This document shows positions 12,570 through 23,300 of a stretch of DNA of 64,000 bases, piece by piece. The DNA lies in the NCBI RefSeq assembly GCF_000218685.1, contig NW_006763291.1, positions 1,077,789 through 1,141,788 of the forward strand, in the 5' to 3' direction. The notes below the pieces were generated by a model. That model saw only the letters and a program-made list of their open reading frames with translations. It was not told the DNA's origin and ran no database searches. The translations under genes and the position numbers were made by a program. The DNA comes from Serpula lacrymans var. lacrymans S7.9. Its lineage: Eukaryota > Basidiomycota > Agaricomycetes > Boletales > Serpulaceae. The number at the start of each line of letters is the position of its first letter. Within the stretch, counting starts at the first letter, position 1.

Positions 12570-15500
12570 CTACAGTCGCATTATTAACTGCTTTATCGCA
12601 GACATCCAAAGTCCGATGTCGTCGGTTTGAGAACCCCGCGTAAGAAGGTCAACGTGTATAGCAAGGGCTGCGTCCCGATCCCGAGCTTGCATAGCTGTAA
12701 GAAACGGACATGAAAGTCTTCCTTAAAATGAGATTACATTGTACAACATACCTCTTATTAAAACAAGCAACTGGTCAACGACAGGTTTGGATAAGGTCTC
12801 GCAGTTGAGAGCATCAAAGAGAGGATTGATCCGACGTTCCAAATCATCGGCTATACGCTTTTGCTGCGGCTATAACATAGATGAGCTGAGCTCCAAAGAA
12901 GAGGCTCAAGCAAATGAAACTCACTGGAATCGTTTGTTTCAAACGCGTTAATTGCTCGGAGACCACGTCGAAGATGGGCATAGAAGCCGCCGGTATATGA
13001 CTCCGATCACCAGGCGCTATCGAAAATTATTTTCATATTGCACATAGCTACCAAATGAAAGCTTACGATATTTAGGCGCAGGAGGTCCTCTTTGAACACG
13101 AGGTGGCGCGGCAATTTGATTCCCTGGAGGAGGGGCCGGTAATCCCTGAGGAGGGGGAGGAAGTCCGGCGTGTGGCTGCGTAGGCGGAGTGGCTCTTGGT
13201 GCACCTTGAGATGGTGGATAGGTGCCGCTAGGAGCAACGTTGTACGGCCCTTGCTGTGGCATTGGTGGTCCTGCTTGGCCTGGGGGTGGTGTAGAGCGTG
13301 CGTAAGGCCCTGGTGGGGGGCCAGGTGGGTGAGGTCCACGGGGAGGTCCAGGTGGAGGAGTAGCACGCGCATAAGGGCCAGGGGCGGTAGCTGCAAGTGA
13401 GGCTTGGCTTGGAGGAGGACCATAAGGGCCAGGTGGGGGGGGGGCTTGATTTTGCGGAGGTGACATCATCCTTGAGGGAGGAGGCACTGTCTGAGGATGT
13501 GAGGGTGGACCCGAAGGAGGTCTGGCCTGAGGTGGAAACGCGCCTCCTGATCCCATAGGAGGTGCTGCATGCATGCGCTGTCCTTGAGGGGGCGGAGGAG
13601 GACGGCTTTGAACACTTGCCGGACGGGGAGGGGCTAGGGACGCGGATGGTGCATGGAATGGTGAACCTGGGCCAGGAGATACAACACCTGGAGGCGGGGT
13701 TGCATTGGGGAATGGCGAAGTAATGGCTTGAGGCTTATTTACACTGTTGGGACCACGGCGATCTGCACTGAGAACGGGTGCGTCATTCCATCCACCATTT
13801 TCATGACGCTTTGGTGGTGGTGCAGGGGTGTGCGTTGGACGACGAGCAGGAGGAGCCAGGGATGCAGCAGGAGCAGGAGTCAGAAGAGCAGGCTTGGCAA
13901 CCGTCTGAGGGGTATAAGCGTTGGATGGATTATACACAGCAGCAGATTGTGCAGGTTGGTACTGTGGCTGCGAGGGAGGGCGAGTAGGATCGTAGGGCCT
14001 AGTCTGGGATACAGCAGCCGGAACATAGGGTACATATGGATAAATTGTGCCCGTATCAGGAAGAGCGGGAACAGAAGTTGCCACAGGTATAGAGCGACTC
14101 GTACTGGGAGCAGCGGCAGGCACCTGCGAAACACCAGATGCAATCAGGAGACGCTCTCGCCCCACCTGGAAATCGACGAATGCGCCAACGGATCCAGAGT
14201 AATCAGAAGGAGTCAATTTAAGGTAAGTAATTGCCTCTTTAACAAGGCCCTGAGCAGCCAGCAGGTCACCATATTCGAAGTAACGATCATACAGTCCAGC
14301 AAGTTTGTAAGTCTTTGCATCAGAATCTTCTCCCGGAGCTTGTGAGAGATCCGTATCGACATATTTGATGGCACTACGGAATACGGTGACTTTTTCAATG
14401 AACGTCTGCAAAGCGTGGGCATGTGCAGTGTATCGAGAGCCATCGAGGTGTTCTTGATCCTGGATTAATTGCTTTTCTTCCTCAGCCGATTCCTCGATCC
14501 AAATGTTGACGAGGCGTTCAAGACGACCAGCAGCAAGGTAGGTCAGCGTGGCGTTCTTCCTAAGCTCGATAGATTTTTCCAACGCATTAGGAGCATTGGA
14601 GGCTTTCAAGACACTACTCTGGAACTCTAACCGGCGACCAAGTTGTTCTGCAAGATTTGAAAACTCCTCCTGGGTGGCAAAGGTGCACAAAACGACGAAT
14701 ATTTCTTGCCACTCCTGTAAGTCAGCATTCTGTACTATATCTGTTAGGTCATTGGTAACGATGGACTGGAAAAGGCGAAGGTAAGGGAGGGAGGCTGTGC
14801 GATGTTCGAAGTAAGCTTTTTGAGTACGCTGCAGAAGATCTTGACCGCCTTTGATGGCCAACAGGATGGCATCAGCAAATCTGTCAGACGAAAGACACAA
14901 GGAAACAGCTGATTCGAAATCGCCTAGGACCAGGGCTTTCGTGATGAGCCGATCTGTCTCCGATTCATCAGAGGGGTAAATCCTAAAGTTGTTGCTTTTC
15001 AGATTATCTGACGTAACTGAAGAAGGCCCGGAGCCAACGGTCGCAGCGACAGAAGAGTCTAAACCATAGTTGTGGTGAGGTACCACGACCTCCTGCTCAT
15101 TGCCTGTCTGTGAAGGAATACCCATGGTACTGAAGAAATCTGCGTCGCCATCCATTTGGGGGGTCCCAATGGCATTATCATCGCCGAACAAGCTAGGTGC
15201 GGTAGTCGTTGATTCGCCGTCTGCAAGCTGAGTACCACTGGTGCCATCGGAAGCTGCACTCGCACTCAATTCTGAAGGCGTCTTCTCTGTACCATTGAGG
15301 GGATCTTCATGATCACTACCCTCTGGAGACGCTTCACGCTCCGGTTCAGCGAATGAGACCACTGGTTCGTGGGGCTTGACCTCAGAGTCTTCCTCGTCAA
15401 TAGTGTAGTTTGCTGTAGAAGATGATTGTTCTGCGGTCTCTTTGAGTTTTGCGACAGCTTCCTGAACACGCATAGCAACCTCCTCTTTCGAATACCCCAG

Positions 15501-17331
15501 CAAAGTGACCAGTTCATCCCGAGAGTTAGCCCTGAAGAGACTCAACAACGCCTTCCAGCTTTCTACCCCATCGCCATCCCGTGCACTCATTTCTTGACTT
15601 CTCTGCTCCGCAAACTCGCTAAGAGTGTTAGCAGCGGTCGCCTCCTCCAACTTCTGTACTCGCTCTACTACATCTGATTCCGCTACTACTTTGCGCAAGT
15701 GCACCACGCTGCTTTGATTCTTTCCCTGCGCGGACGCGAGATTTGATACTGACACTAGTTGCCCACCGAAACCAAAGGAACTCGAAATCGGACGTCGTAG
15801 CCATTTCGGTGGTTGCTTCAGAGACAGCGTATGTTGACCTCCGCGCGAGTATCCAGACACATCAAATATGTCAGCACCATCGGCTTTGGGGGTTGCCGCA
15901 GCTGCGACCTCTCCTGCTTCGTTCGTTGACTGAATGGAGTGAATACCGACAGTGCCGTCAAAGAAGGCGGTTGCCAAGAGATCAGGGTTACGTGGACACC
16001 ACTCTACTTGGAATGCCCAGTTGTCTGCAGAGGGAAGCTGCGCAATTTTGGTAAGTATTTATCAAAACGTATACAACAAATTTCCTGCTTACCTCTCCAA
16101 TGACCGCTGATGTCTGGGGGTTCCAGCATAGCGCACGGTTGTCCTTTCCACACGATAAAAGTAGGTCTGCATCTTGCTTACACCATGACAATGATAAAAC
16201 TCCTTTTTCGTGACCCGTCAAGATCTTATATACAAAAAATTCAGCAGAGGTAAACCTATCAACAAAAAATTGCTTACCTTCTCTGGTGCACGAGCATTTC
16301 GTAGATCCCACACCATGATCACCGGCGACAAGTCATCCTCAGAAGCGGTAACTAGCCTCGTTGCCTTGTTTCCCGTCAGCCGGATAGTAAAGAAGAGACC
16401 AGAAACAACGCACATTGTCTGGATGCCATGCAATTGCGCTCATACCGCGTCGACCTCCAACTGCCAGACCACTTCCCGTACTACTCTGTCCTGCCAAAGT
16501 TCCTGCCCCGCCACCATATGCTAGAGCGACTACTTCCCTCTTTCCACGCAAGTCCCATACCACTGTGTAACCAGTGCTACTTGCTCCAGCGAGCACATAT
16601 TGCACCTGCTGATTCCATGCCACAGAAGTGATCTCGTCCAGTTTGGTACTCCTTGTCCCGGGAGTTGGAGAGTACGGCTTGCTGGGGTCATTCAAGTCCC
16701 AGATATACACCTGAAAGAGCGCCAAAGTGTGTAAGTATATATAGCGATGCTACGTTATGTAGCTTTACCTCGCCATTGACAGCACCAGAAGAAAGTAGAT
16801 TGGTTTGTATAGGATTAAAATCCAGACCGCGGATTGGTCCTGTGTGGCTCGTGTTCCGCATGATCAAAGATTCTGAGGCGCTAAGGAATAATATGAGCAC
16901 TGTATGGAAACCTTCTAAAACAGAGGACTTACCCAACATTTGCAAGAATTTTTGATGGGTCCCATAAGGCTAGTTCCCCGTTCTCCATACCAGCGGCAAT
17001 TACACCATGTTGCCGTCCCTTGTTAACATACCCCCAAGCGAGACGGTTGAACCTACGAAGGAAAAGAACATATATGTTAAAATGCAAGTCGCTCCAATAT
17101 TAATACCCACCTGGATGTGTCCGTGACGATACCTTTGGGGCCCGCAAGAGGATCTACACCAAGATCATACTCGTGTTTGTCCATAAAGTCTGGTGCCCAT
17201 ATCTCCAACTGGCTTTCGTTGCTGAAAGACTCATCAAGAGCTCCTGCAACAGTTCCCGTCGCTATCAGTGGCAGCGAGGGCGTTACAGACCAGGCAAAGG
17301 TCGATGTCCTGTGTATTTCTTTTAGTTTCAT
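12570..17331 (-). CDS. SEC31: COPII coat outer-layer protein Sec31
   Basis: Outer cage component of COPII vesicles at ER exit sites; it pairs with Sec13 and stimulates Sar1 GTP hydrolysis. The N-terminal WD40 propeller begins [19 protein letters not shown] and continues through [39 protein letters not shown] and [17 protein letters not shown]. One long exon (13066-16000 approximately) then carries the helical ACE1 segment ([29 protein letters not shown]) and a long Pro/Gly/Gln-rich region (residues roughly 900-1200), which binds Sec23 in the family. Three small 3' exons give [18 protein letters not shown], then [19 protein letters not shown], then the final exon ending [11 protein letters not shown] and TAG at 12570. 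This is the conserved C-terminal helical domain. Head to head with GPN2. Confidence 0.93.
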
Positions 17332-17494
17332 GGTGACGGGTCGTGAAATTTCGCAGTCGCGGTCAAGCTCGACGTGTCACTGTTTCCAGCTATCAGCCAA
17401 AACCTGCCCTGAACTGAAGCCCTAACCCTAAGGTTATCTATGCAATACTCAAAATCATAATTATTTAATATTAATATTGTTTCCAGCTGCTATC
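17332..17494. promoter_or_regulatory. Short divergent promoter between SEC31 and GPN2
   Basis: 163 bases separate the two start codons. The sequence is AT-rich near GPN2 (attatttaatattaatat). No clear TATA box for SEC31 was seen. The two genes probably share one open-chromatin promoter (inference from spacing). Confidence 0.5.
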
Positions 17495-18709
17495 ATGCCC
17501 TTTGGTGAAATCGTATGTGGTGCACCCGGGAGTGGCAAATCTACATACTGCTACGGAAAACATCAGCTGTTTACTGCACTAAATCGCCCAATATCTGTAG
17601 TGAACTTGGACCCAGCTAACGACAACATCCTCTATCCTTGCGCAATTGACGTCTCATCTCTCATAACACTGCAGGATGCCATGAACGAGCACGGTTTGGG
17701 CCCTAACGGCGGGATGCTGTATTGTATGGAATATCTAGAAGCCAACGTTGACTGGTTGGAGGATCGCTTGAATGAACTCGGGAAGGACGCATACGTCTTG
17801 TTCGATATTCCTGGCCAGGTAGAATTGAGTACAAATCATGACAGCCTGAAGAGAATTGTAGCGAAACTGATAAAGATTGGCTTCCGGGTATGTCTATATC
17901 TCTTCTGATCTATGCGAAATGACAGAGCGAGATAGTTGGCTGCAGTCCATCTTTGTGATGCACACTACGTGACGGATGCGTCAAAATACATATCAGTTCT
18001 CCTGCTGTCCCTGAGGACTATGTTACATCTCGAGTTGCCTCATATCAACGTATTATCCAAGATTGATCTGATAGCTCAGTACGGAGACTTAGGTAGGGCT
18101 TATCCATGATCGTAACCTTCTTTTTGTTAAAACAATTACGAACATAGATTTCAATCTCGATTTTTATACTGAAGTACAGGATCTCTCATACCTGGAGAAT
18201 GCATTAACAGCGGCGACACCACGTTATGCGGCCTTGAACATGGCACTAGTATCTTTGATAGAAGACTTTAGTCTTGTCGGTTTCGAAACCTTGGCTGTCG
18301 AGGTAGGTCTACCACTGACCCTCGACACTGTCGCCTAACTAACAAATATCAGGACAAAAACTCGATGCTTCATCTTGCTCGAGCCATTGATCGCGCCACA
18401 GGCTATGTCTTTATCCCTTTACCCGACACAAAACCACCTCCTGGTGCAATAGATGATCCAGACGTTTCTTCTGCTGTGCGCCCGAATACTTATTCGCTGC
18501 TTTCAACAGCAGCAGGGCCAATGAGAGATTTTGGGAGCAATGTTCAAGACGTTCAAGAACGGTGGGTAGATGCAAGAGAGCAATATGACGCCCATGAAAA
18601 GGCGCAGTGGAGACGTGAAGGAGAGATTAGTAGAGAAGAAGCTGTAAAGAAAAATAACTTGAAGATAAGGGAGAGAAATACTCCAAATAGTCGGGCGGTT
18701 GATAGCTGA
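17495..18709 (+). CDS. GPN2: GPN-loop GTPase 2
   Basis: Small dimeric GTPase needed, with its GPN1/Npa3 paralogue, for assembly and nuclear import of RNA polymerase II and III. The true start is ATG 17495 ([20 protein letters not shown]); an apparent earlier start at 17477 is a TTG. P-loop GAPGSGKST, the diagnostic Gly-Pro-Asn loop in [20 protein letters not shown], and switch II in FDIPGQVEL are all visible. After introns come [14 protein letters not shown] (the NKxD-equivalent, here SKID), [16 protein letters not shown] and a last exon beginning [20 protein letters not shown]. The Lx[10 protein letters not shown] stretch fits GPN2 better than GPN1 or GPN3. The charged C-terminal tail ([18 protein letters not shown]) is usual. 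Three introns, all in frame; intact. Confidence 0.93.
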
Positions 18710-18871
18710 TGTAGTTTTAGCTTCTTATGGAAAAATTATCATCAGGTATATTCATATACAAGCATACAGTACTTTAATAGGTGGTAGTGTTTATCCCAAT
18801 AACATAGCTATAGGTAAAAGCAACTAGAAACTTGTAATATTAGATAGGCGAATTGCGCGCTCAGAAATCCA

Positions 18872-19694
18872 TTAGGATTGCAACGCCAGTTGAATGATAC
18901 GAAGGAGACCGTGCAGCTCGGGCAGCTCTTTTGCTAAAGAATCGGTAAGCTCGTTGAACTCTCTACCGACATGCCAAAATCAAACCTTGACGTTGTGAAT
19001 TTGTTCTTGTTCGTTTATTTCACTATCAATCTCCCGGAATAAATCCAGGTTGGAGGGTCGGCGTCCACGTGAAGCACGCCAACCATTATTCTGAAGACCG
19101 TAAAGACGAGTCAGCTGTATAACTACCACAGGATAGAAGGAGCACATACCTTCCAGACGGGGAACCACTCTGTCATACCACGTACAACGTATTCCGAGTC
19201 GGTCACAACTATCCAACCTGTAGGGCTCGTGCCATCTGAATGCTCGCCTCGCGGGCTATTGCTACCTGAGCATGCTAAAAAGGGACCATCTACCTCGCTA
19301 ATTTTGCGTATGCCTTCCAAAGCAGCCAAGAGCTCCGCTCGCTGACTAGTGCGTCGCGAACCCTGATCCATCTGGTTACGACCGGGATTGCCCACTGGCT
19401 CGTGTCCTCGCCCTCGAAGCCAATGGCCACGCCTAACCCGGCAGTGGCATCCTCGCGTCCGTTGCCCAAGCACGCACCATCCGTGAAGACGAGACGGAGA
19501 TTATGACATACTGTACCAGCCTCACGGTCATCGCGGTAATGACTGCAAGAGATCGCAAAAAATCTTAAACAGTCAGGACAGTGTCTAATGAGCTCGTCTG
19601 TGTCGAAGTTGCTGCGGAGGTATGGGCAAAATGTCATTCGGCGATTGAAGATACCCTTTTCCCCGTCTTCACTGGCATCTCGATAGCTGCTCAT
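18872..19694 (-). pseudogene. RNase H-type nuclease gene, disabled by a frameshift and an internal stop
   Basis: A type 1 RNase H fold, which would cut the RNA strand of RNA-DNA hybrids. It begins MSSYRDASEDGEKGIF with two Cys pairs (CPDCLRF, SCSHYR). The first catalytic Asp is in LVFTDGACLGNG; then TAGLGVAIGFEG, SQRAELLAALEGI (Glu), VVTDSEYVVRGMTEWF (Asp) and, after an intron at 19090-19149, FWHVGREFNELTDSLAK (last Asp). Two lesions are visible. The frame shifts near 19375-19390, between AIPVVT and MDQGSRRTSQ, where one base appears lost; no splice pair repairs it. Then TGA at 18980-18982 falls just before FWHVGRE in otherwise continuous frame. Skipping the stop with a 63-base intron would remove the last catalytic Asp. 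The frame then runs on to TAA at 18872. A sequencing error could explain one lesion, hardly both. Confidence 0.75.
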
Positions 19695-20227
19695 ATTGGT
19701 TGATACGTGGTTTTGTCCTTACTAATTCGCGCAGCTCTCTGAAGAACAAGCGAAAGTAGGTTAATATACGTTAGATGTCTTATAGGCACCACCGACCTTG
19801 CGTTCAGCAACAAGCTGGAGACACTTAGGACATGTAGAAAGACAGAATATAGGGTCTGGTTGTCGAGGAAAGCAAAGCTTATGCTCCCTGGAAATGTCTC
19901 TGAAAAGAGAGATTCAAGTTCAGATGGCCCTACTGTGAGTCATAGAAGAGTTAATTTATATGTTTCAAAAAGTCAAATTGTAGATTACTAAGCTAATTAG
20001 GCATAACTTGAACGAGTGTGTTGTCATGTACTTACAAGGGATCATAGGTTAAGTTAAGCTGTTTATTATTCTGTCAGAAGCTCTACAAGTACATCATGAT
20101 AACAATAAGAATATACCTTGTGGTTTGCTGGGCCTGAAACTTCTTGAAGTTAAACACCTCAGTTTCGGATGGCCTTACCAGTGACTCGAGGTCGTAGTGT
20201 CCATATTTGGTAATCACATAGTACCAT
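19691..20227 (-). CDS. Small Cys-containing ORF, or 5' exons of the RNase H locus
   Basis: Not recognised. Five minus-strand exons join in one frame: 20179-20227 (ATG, MVLCDYQIWTLRPRV), 20117-20133, 20036-20070 (NNKQLNLTYDP), 19797-19899 (SREHKLCFPRQPDPIF then CLSTCPKCLQLVAERK) and 19691-19738, ending in a TGA that overlaps the ATG of the RNase H frame (ATGA). Introns are 45-136 bases with standard ends. The CxxxCPKC cluster resembles the CPDC cluster of the next frame. This could be a separate protein of roughly 85 residues, or the real N-terminal part of the RNase H gene, now one base out of frame. I favour the second because the exons are so close and on the same strand, but cannot prove it. 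Confidence 0.45.
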
Positions 20228-20397
20228 GGTCTTATTCGCGGCCACTGTAAAGTGTACAGTTATTTGCGCCTCTATTTGGCCAGTGCTTGGTCATCGCGCT
20301 GAGCTTTCGACTCCGCCCAAATTTGCGGGGACGTATTGTTCGACAACGTCGACCACGACCACGAAGACGTTATCACTGACCACATCATCGCATTAAT

Positions 20398-23300
20398 ATG
20401 TCGGGACGTGCAGGGAAACCAGATCTTTCTGGTTACAACTATGGTGCTATTTCTTCTCTTGTATTGACTGCAGATAGGTCTGTACTTCCCCGTCGAGACA
20501 AGGAACCGGATGGCGCACCAACTTCTCTCGCAGGGCGCATCGACCCACGGGAAATGGGTTCTCGTGTTCTGAGGCAGGCGCCCAAAGATGTCGACAAGAA
20601 GAAGAAAAAGGCTGCAGATAGACAGGAGACGGGTGAAAAGCAGGCGTCAAAGCGAAAAGCCGAGACCGGGTTTGGTTATATGGATATCATCGAAGCAACC
20701 GCGGACGTCGAGGGCCTTACATACCGGCCTCGTACTGCGGAGACACGGGAGGTTTACCAGCTCATGCTTGTAGCTGTCCACCAGTCTCTCGGGGACCAGG
20801 CTCAAGACATTATCCGAAGTGCCACTGATATTGTACTGGAAACACTAAAAAACGAGAATATGAAGGATTTCGACAAGAAGAAGGAAATTGAAGGAGTTCT
20901 CGGTCCTATGTCGAACGACACGTTCTCTCAGTTAGTTGCTCTTGGAAGGAAGATAACGGATTACGGCGCAGAAGATGAAACCATGGTCGACCCAGACATG
21001 GAACGAAAAGATGCTGAAATTGATGACGAGGTTGGCGTGGCAGTTGTTTTCGACGAAGAAGAACAGGAGGATGAAGACGAGGAAGGCTATGAGATTCGGG
21101 AGGAGTCGGACGACGAGAATGAGGAGGAACAGGAGGAAGAAGAGGGTCCTCCTGAGGACGCAGGAGGCGATGAAGAGCTGGTAATTGGTGACGATTCATC
21201 AGCAGATCGAAAAGGCAAAGGGAAAGCCGACAAGGACATTGTGTCTCCACATTCCATTGACGGTTTCTGGGTGCAACGGCAAATATCAGAAGTTTATCCC
21301 GATCCCGTCACCGCTGCCGACAAAGCTTCTTCCGTTCTTTCCGTCCTCGGTTCTGAATCGAGTTTGCGTGATTGTGAAAATCAGCTTATGGAACTCTTTG
21401 AGTATCAGAGCTTTCACGTCATTACCAAATTCCTCAAGAATCGCGATGTCGTAGTCTGGTGTACAAAACTCATGCGTAGTGATGCAGATGAGAGAGTGAA
21501 CGTCGAGGTTGCTATGCGCGAGAAGGGTGTAGGTTGGATTCTACGCGAGCTTGCGGGTGATAGGCAAGCTAAGGCTCCAGCGGATGGAATGGATGTTAAC
21601 GAGAAAGTCAAGCAGTCTAATGTCCCCAAAACCGCAACTCTTGCTCCTGGCTCAACAGTACAACCTAAACGTACTGTCGATCTGGAGAGCATGGCTTTCA
21701 GTCAAGGTGGCCACCTCATGTCGAACAAGAAGTGTAAGCTTCCCGATGGATCGTTCAAGCGTGCCCGCAAAGGCTACGAGGAGATCCACGTGCCTGCTCC
21801 CAAATCAAAGCAAGGTGGCGAGGAGGAGTTTGTTTCTGTTTCTGATCTTCCTGCATGGGCCAGAGAAGCATTTACAGTTCCTAGGTTGAACCGGATACAG
21901 AGCAAGCTATATCCCGTCGCGTTTGGGACTGATGAGCCTATCCTTCTTTGTGCACCAACTGGTGCGGGTAAGGTATGTGGACGTTTGTTATTTGAAAAAT
22001 CAAATAGACTGACAATATTGTTGCTGTTCAGACCAATGTTGCCATGTTGACGATATTGAATGAAATGTCCAAATATCGCGACGAAGAAACCGGTGAACTC
22101 GCTCTTGACCAATTCAAGATCGTCTATATCGCTCCTATGAAAGCTTTGGTCCAGGAGATGGTTGGTAACTTCAACGCGCGTCTGAATAAATTTGGAATCA
22201 AAGTTGGCGAACTCACGGGCGACTCTCAAATGACGAAACAGCAAATATCTGAAACTCAAATCATCGTTACAACCCCAGAGAAATGGGATGTCATCACGCG
22301 CAAGAGTACGGACACTAGTTACACTAACATCGTTCGTCTGATTATCATCGATGAAATCCATCTTTTACATGACGAAAGAGGGCCAGTTTTGGAGAGTATC
22401 GTCGCGCGAACAATACGCCGTATGGAGCAAACTTCGGAATATGTTCGTCTTGTCGGTCTGTCGGCAACGCTTCCAAATTACCAGGATGTAGCCACGTTCT
22501 TGCGTGTCGACGAATCGAAAGGCCTGTTTTACTTCGATGCATCATATCGTCCTTGCGGTCTCCAGCAGCAATTCATTGGTGTAACGGAGAAAAAGGCTAT
22601 TAAACGTTACCAGGTCATGAACGAAGTCTGTTACGACAAAGTCTTGGACCAGGCGGGCAAGAATCAAACTCTCGTCTTCGTCCACTCCAGAAAGGAGACG
22701 GCTAAGACAGCCAAATTTATACGTGACATGGCTATTGAGAAGGAAACCATTACGCAATTTGTTCGACCTGACTCTGCCACGCGAGAAATTTTGAATGAAG
22801 AGGCCAACAACGTCAAAGACGGCAATCTCAAAGACTTATTGCCATTCGGGTTCGCTATTCACCACGCAGGCATGACGCGTGAGGACCGAGGACTTGTGGA
22901 AGAGCTGTTCGCCGACGGTGCAGTGCAAGTTTTGGTTTGCACAGCAACACTGGCTTGGGGAGTTAACCTTCCTGCACATACTGTCATCATCAAGGGTACT
23001 CAAATTTACAACCCTGAAAAAGGACGATGGGTGGAGTTGTCATCACAAGATGTGCTACAGATGCTGGGACGTGCTGGGCGGCCCCAATACGACACTTATG
23101 GAGAGGGCATCATCATCACGAATCACTCTGAACTACAGTACTACCTCAGCCTAATGAATCAACAACTTCCCATCGAGTCGCAGTTTGTGTCGAAATTGGT
23201 TGACAACCTGAACGCCGAGATTGTTCTTGGGACCGTCAGAAACAGAGACGAGGCTGTGCAGTGGCTTGGTTATAGTTATCTGTGAGTAAAGTTCATACTA

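Noticed and set aside
13007..13423. Open frame antisense or out of frame to the SEC31 Pro-rich region
   Set aside because: A shadow of the GC-rich, repetitive proline codons; SEC31 explains the segment.
17477..17494. Upstream start for GPN2
   Set aside because: It is a TTG codon; ATG 17495 gives the family N terminus exactly.
19340..19400. An intron to explain the RNase H frame change
   Set aside because: The only GT-AG pairs are 8-37 bases apart, too short, and the 37-base one joins the wrong frame.
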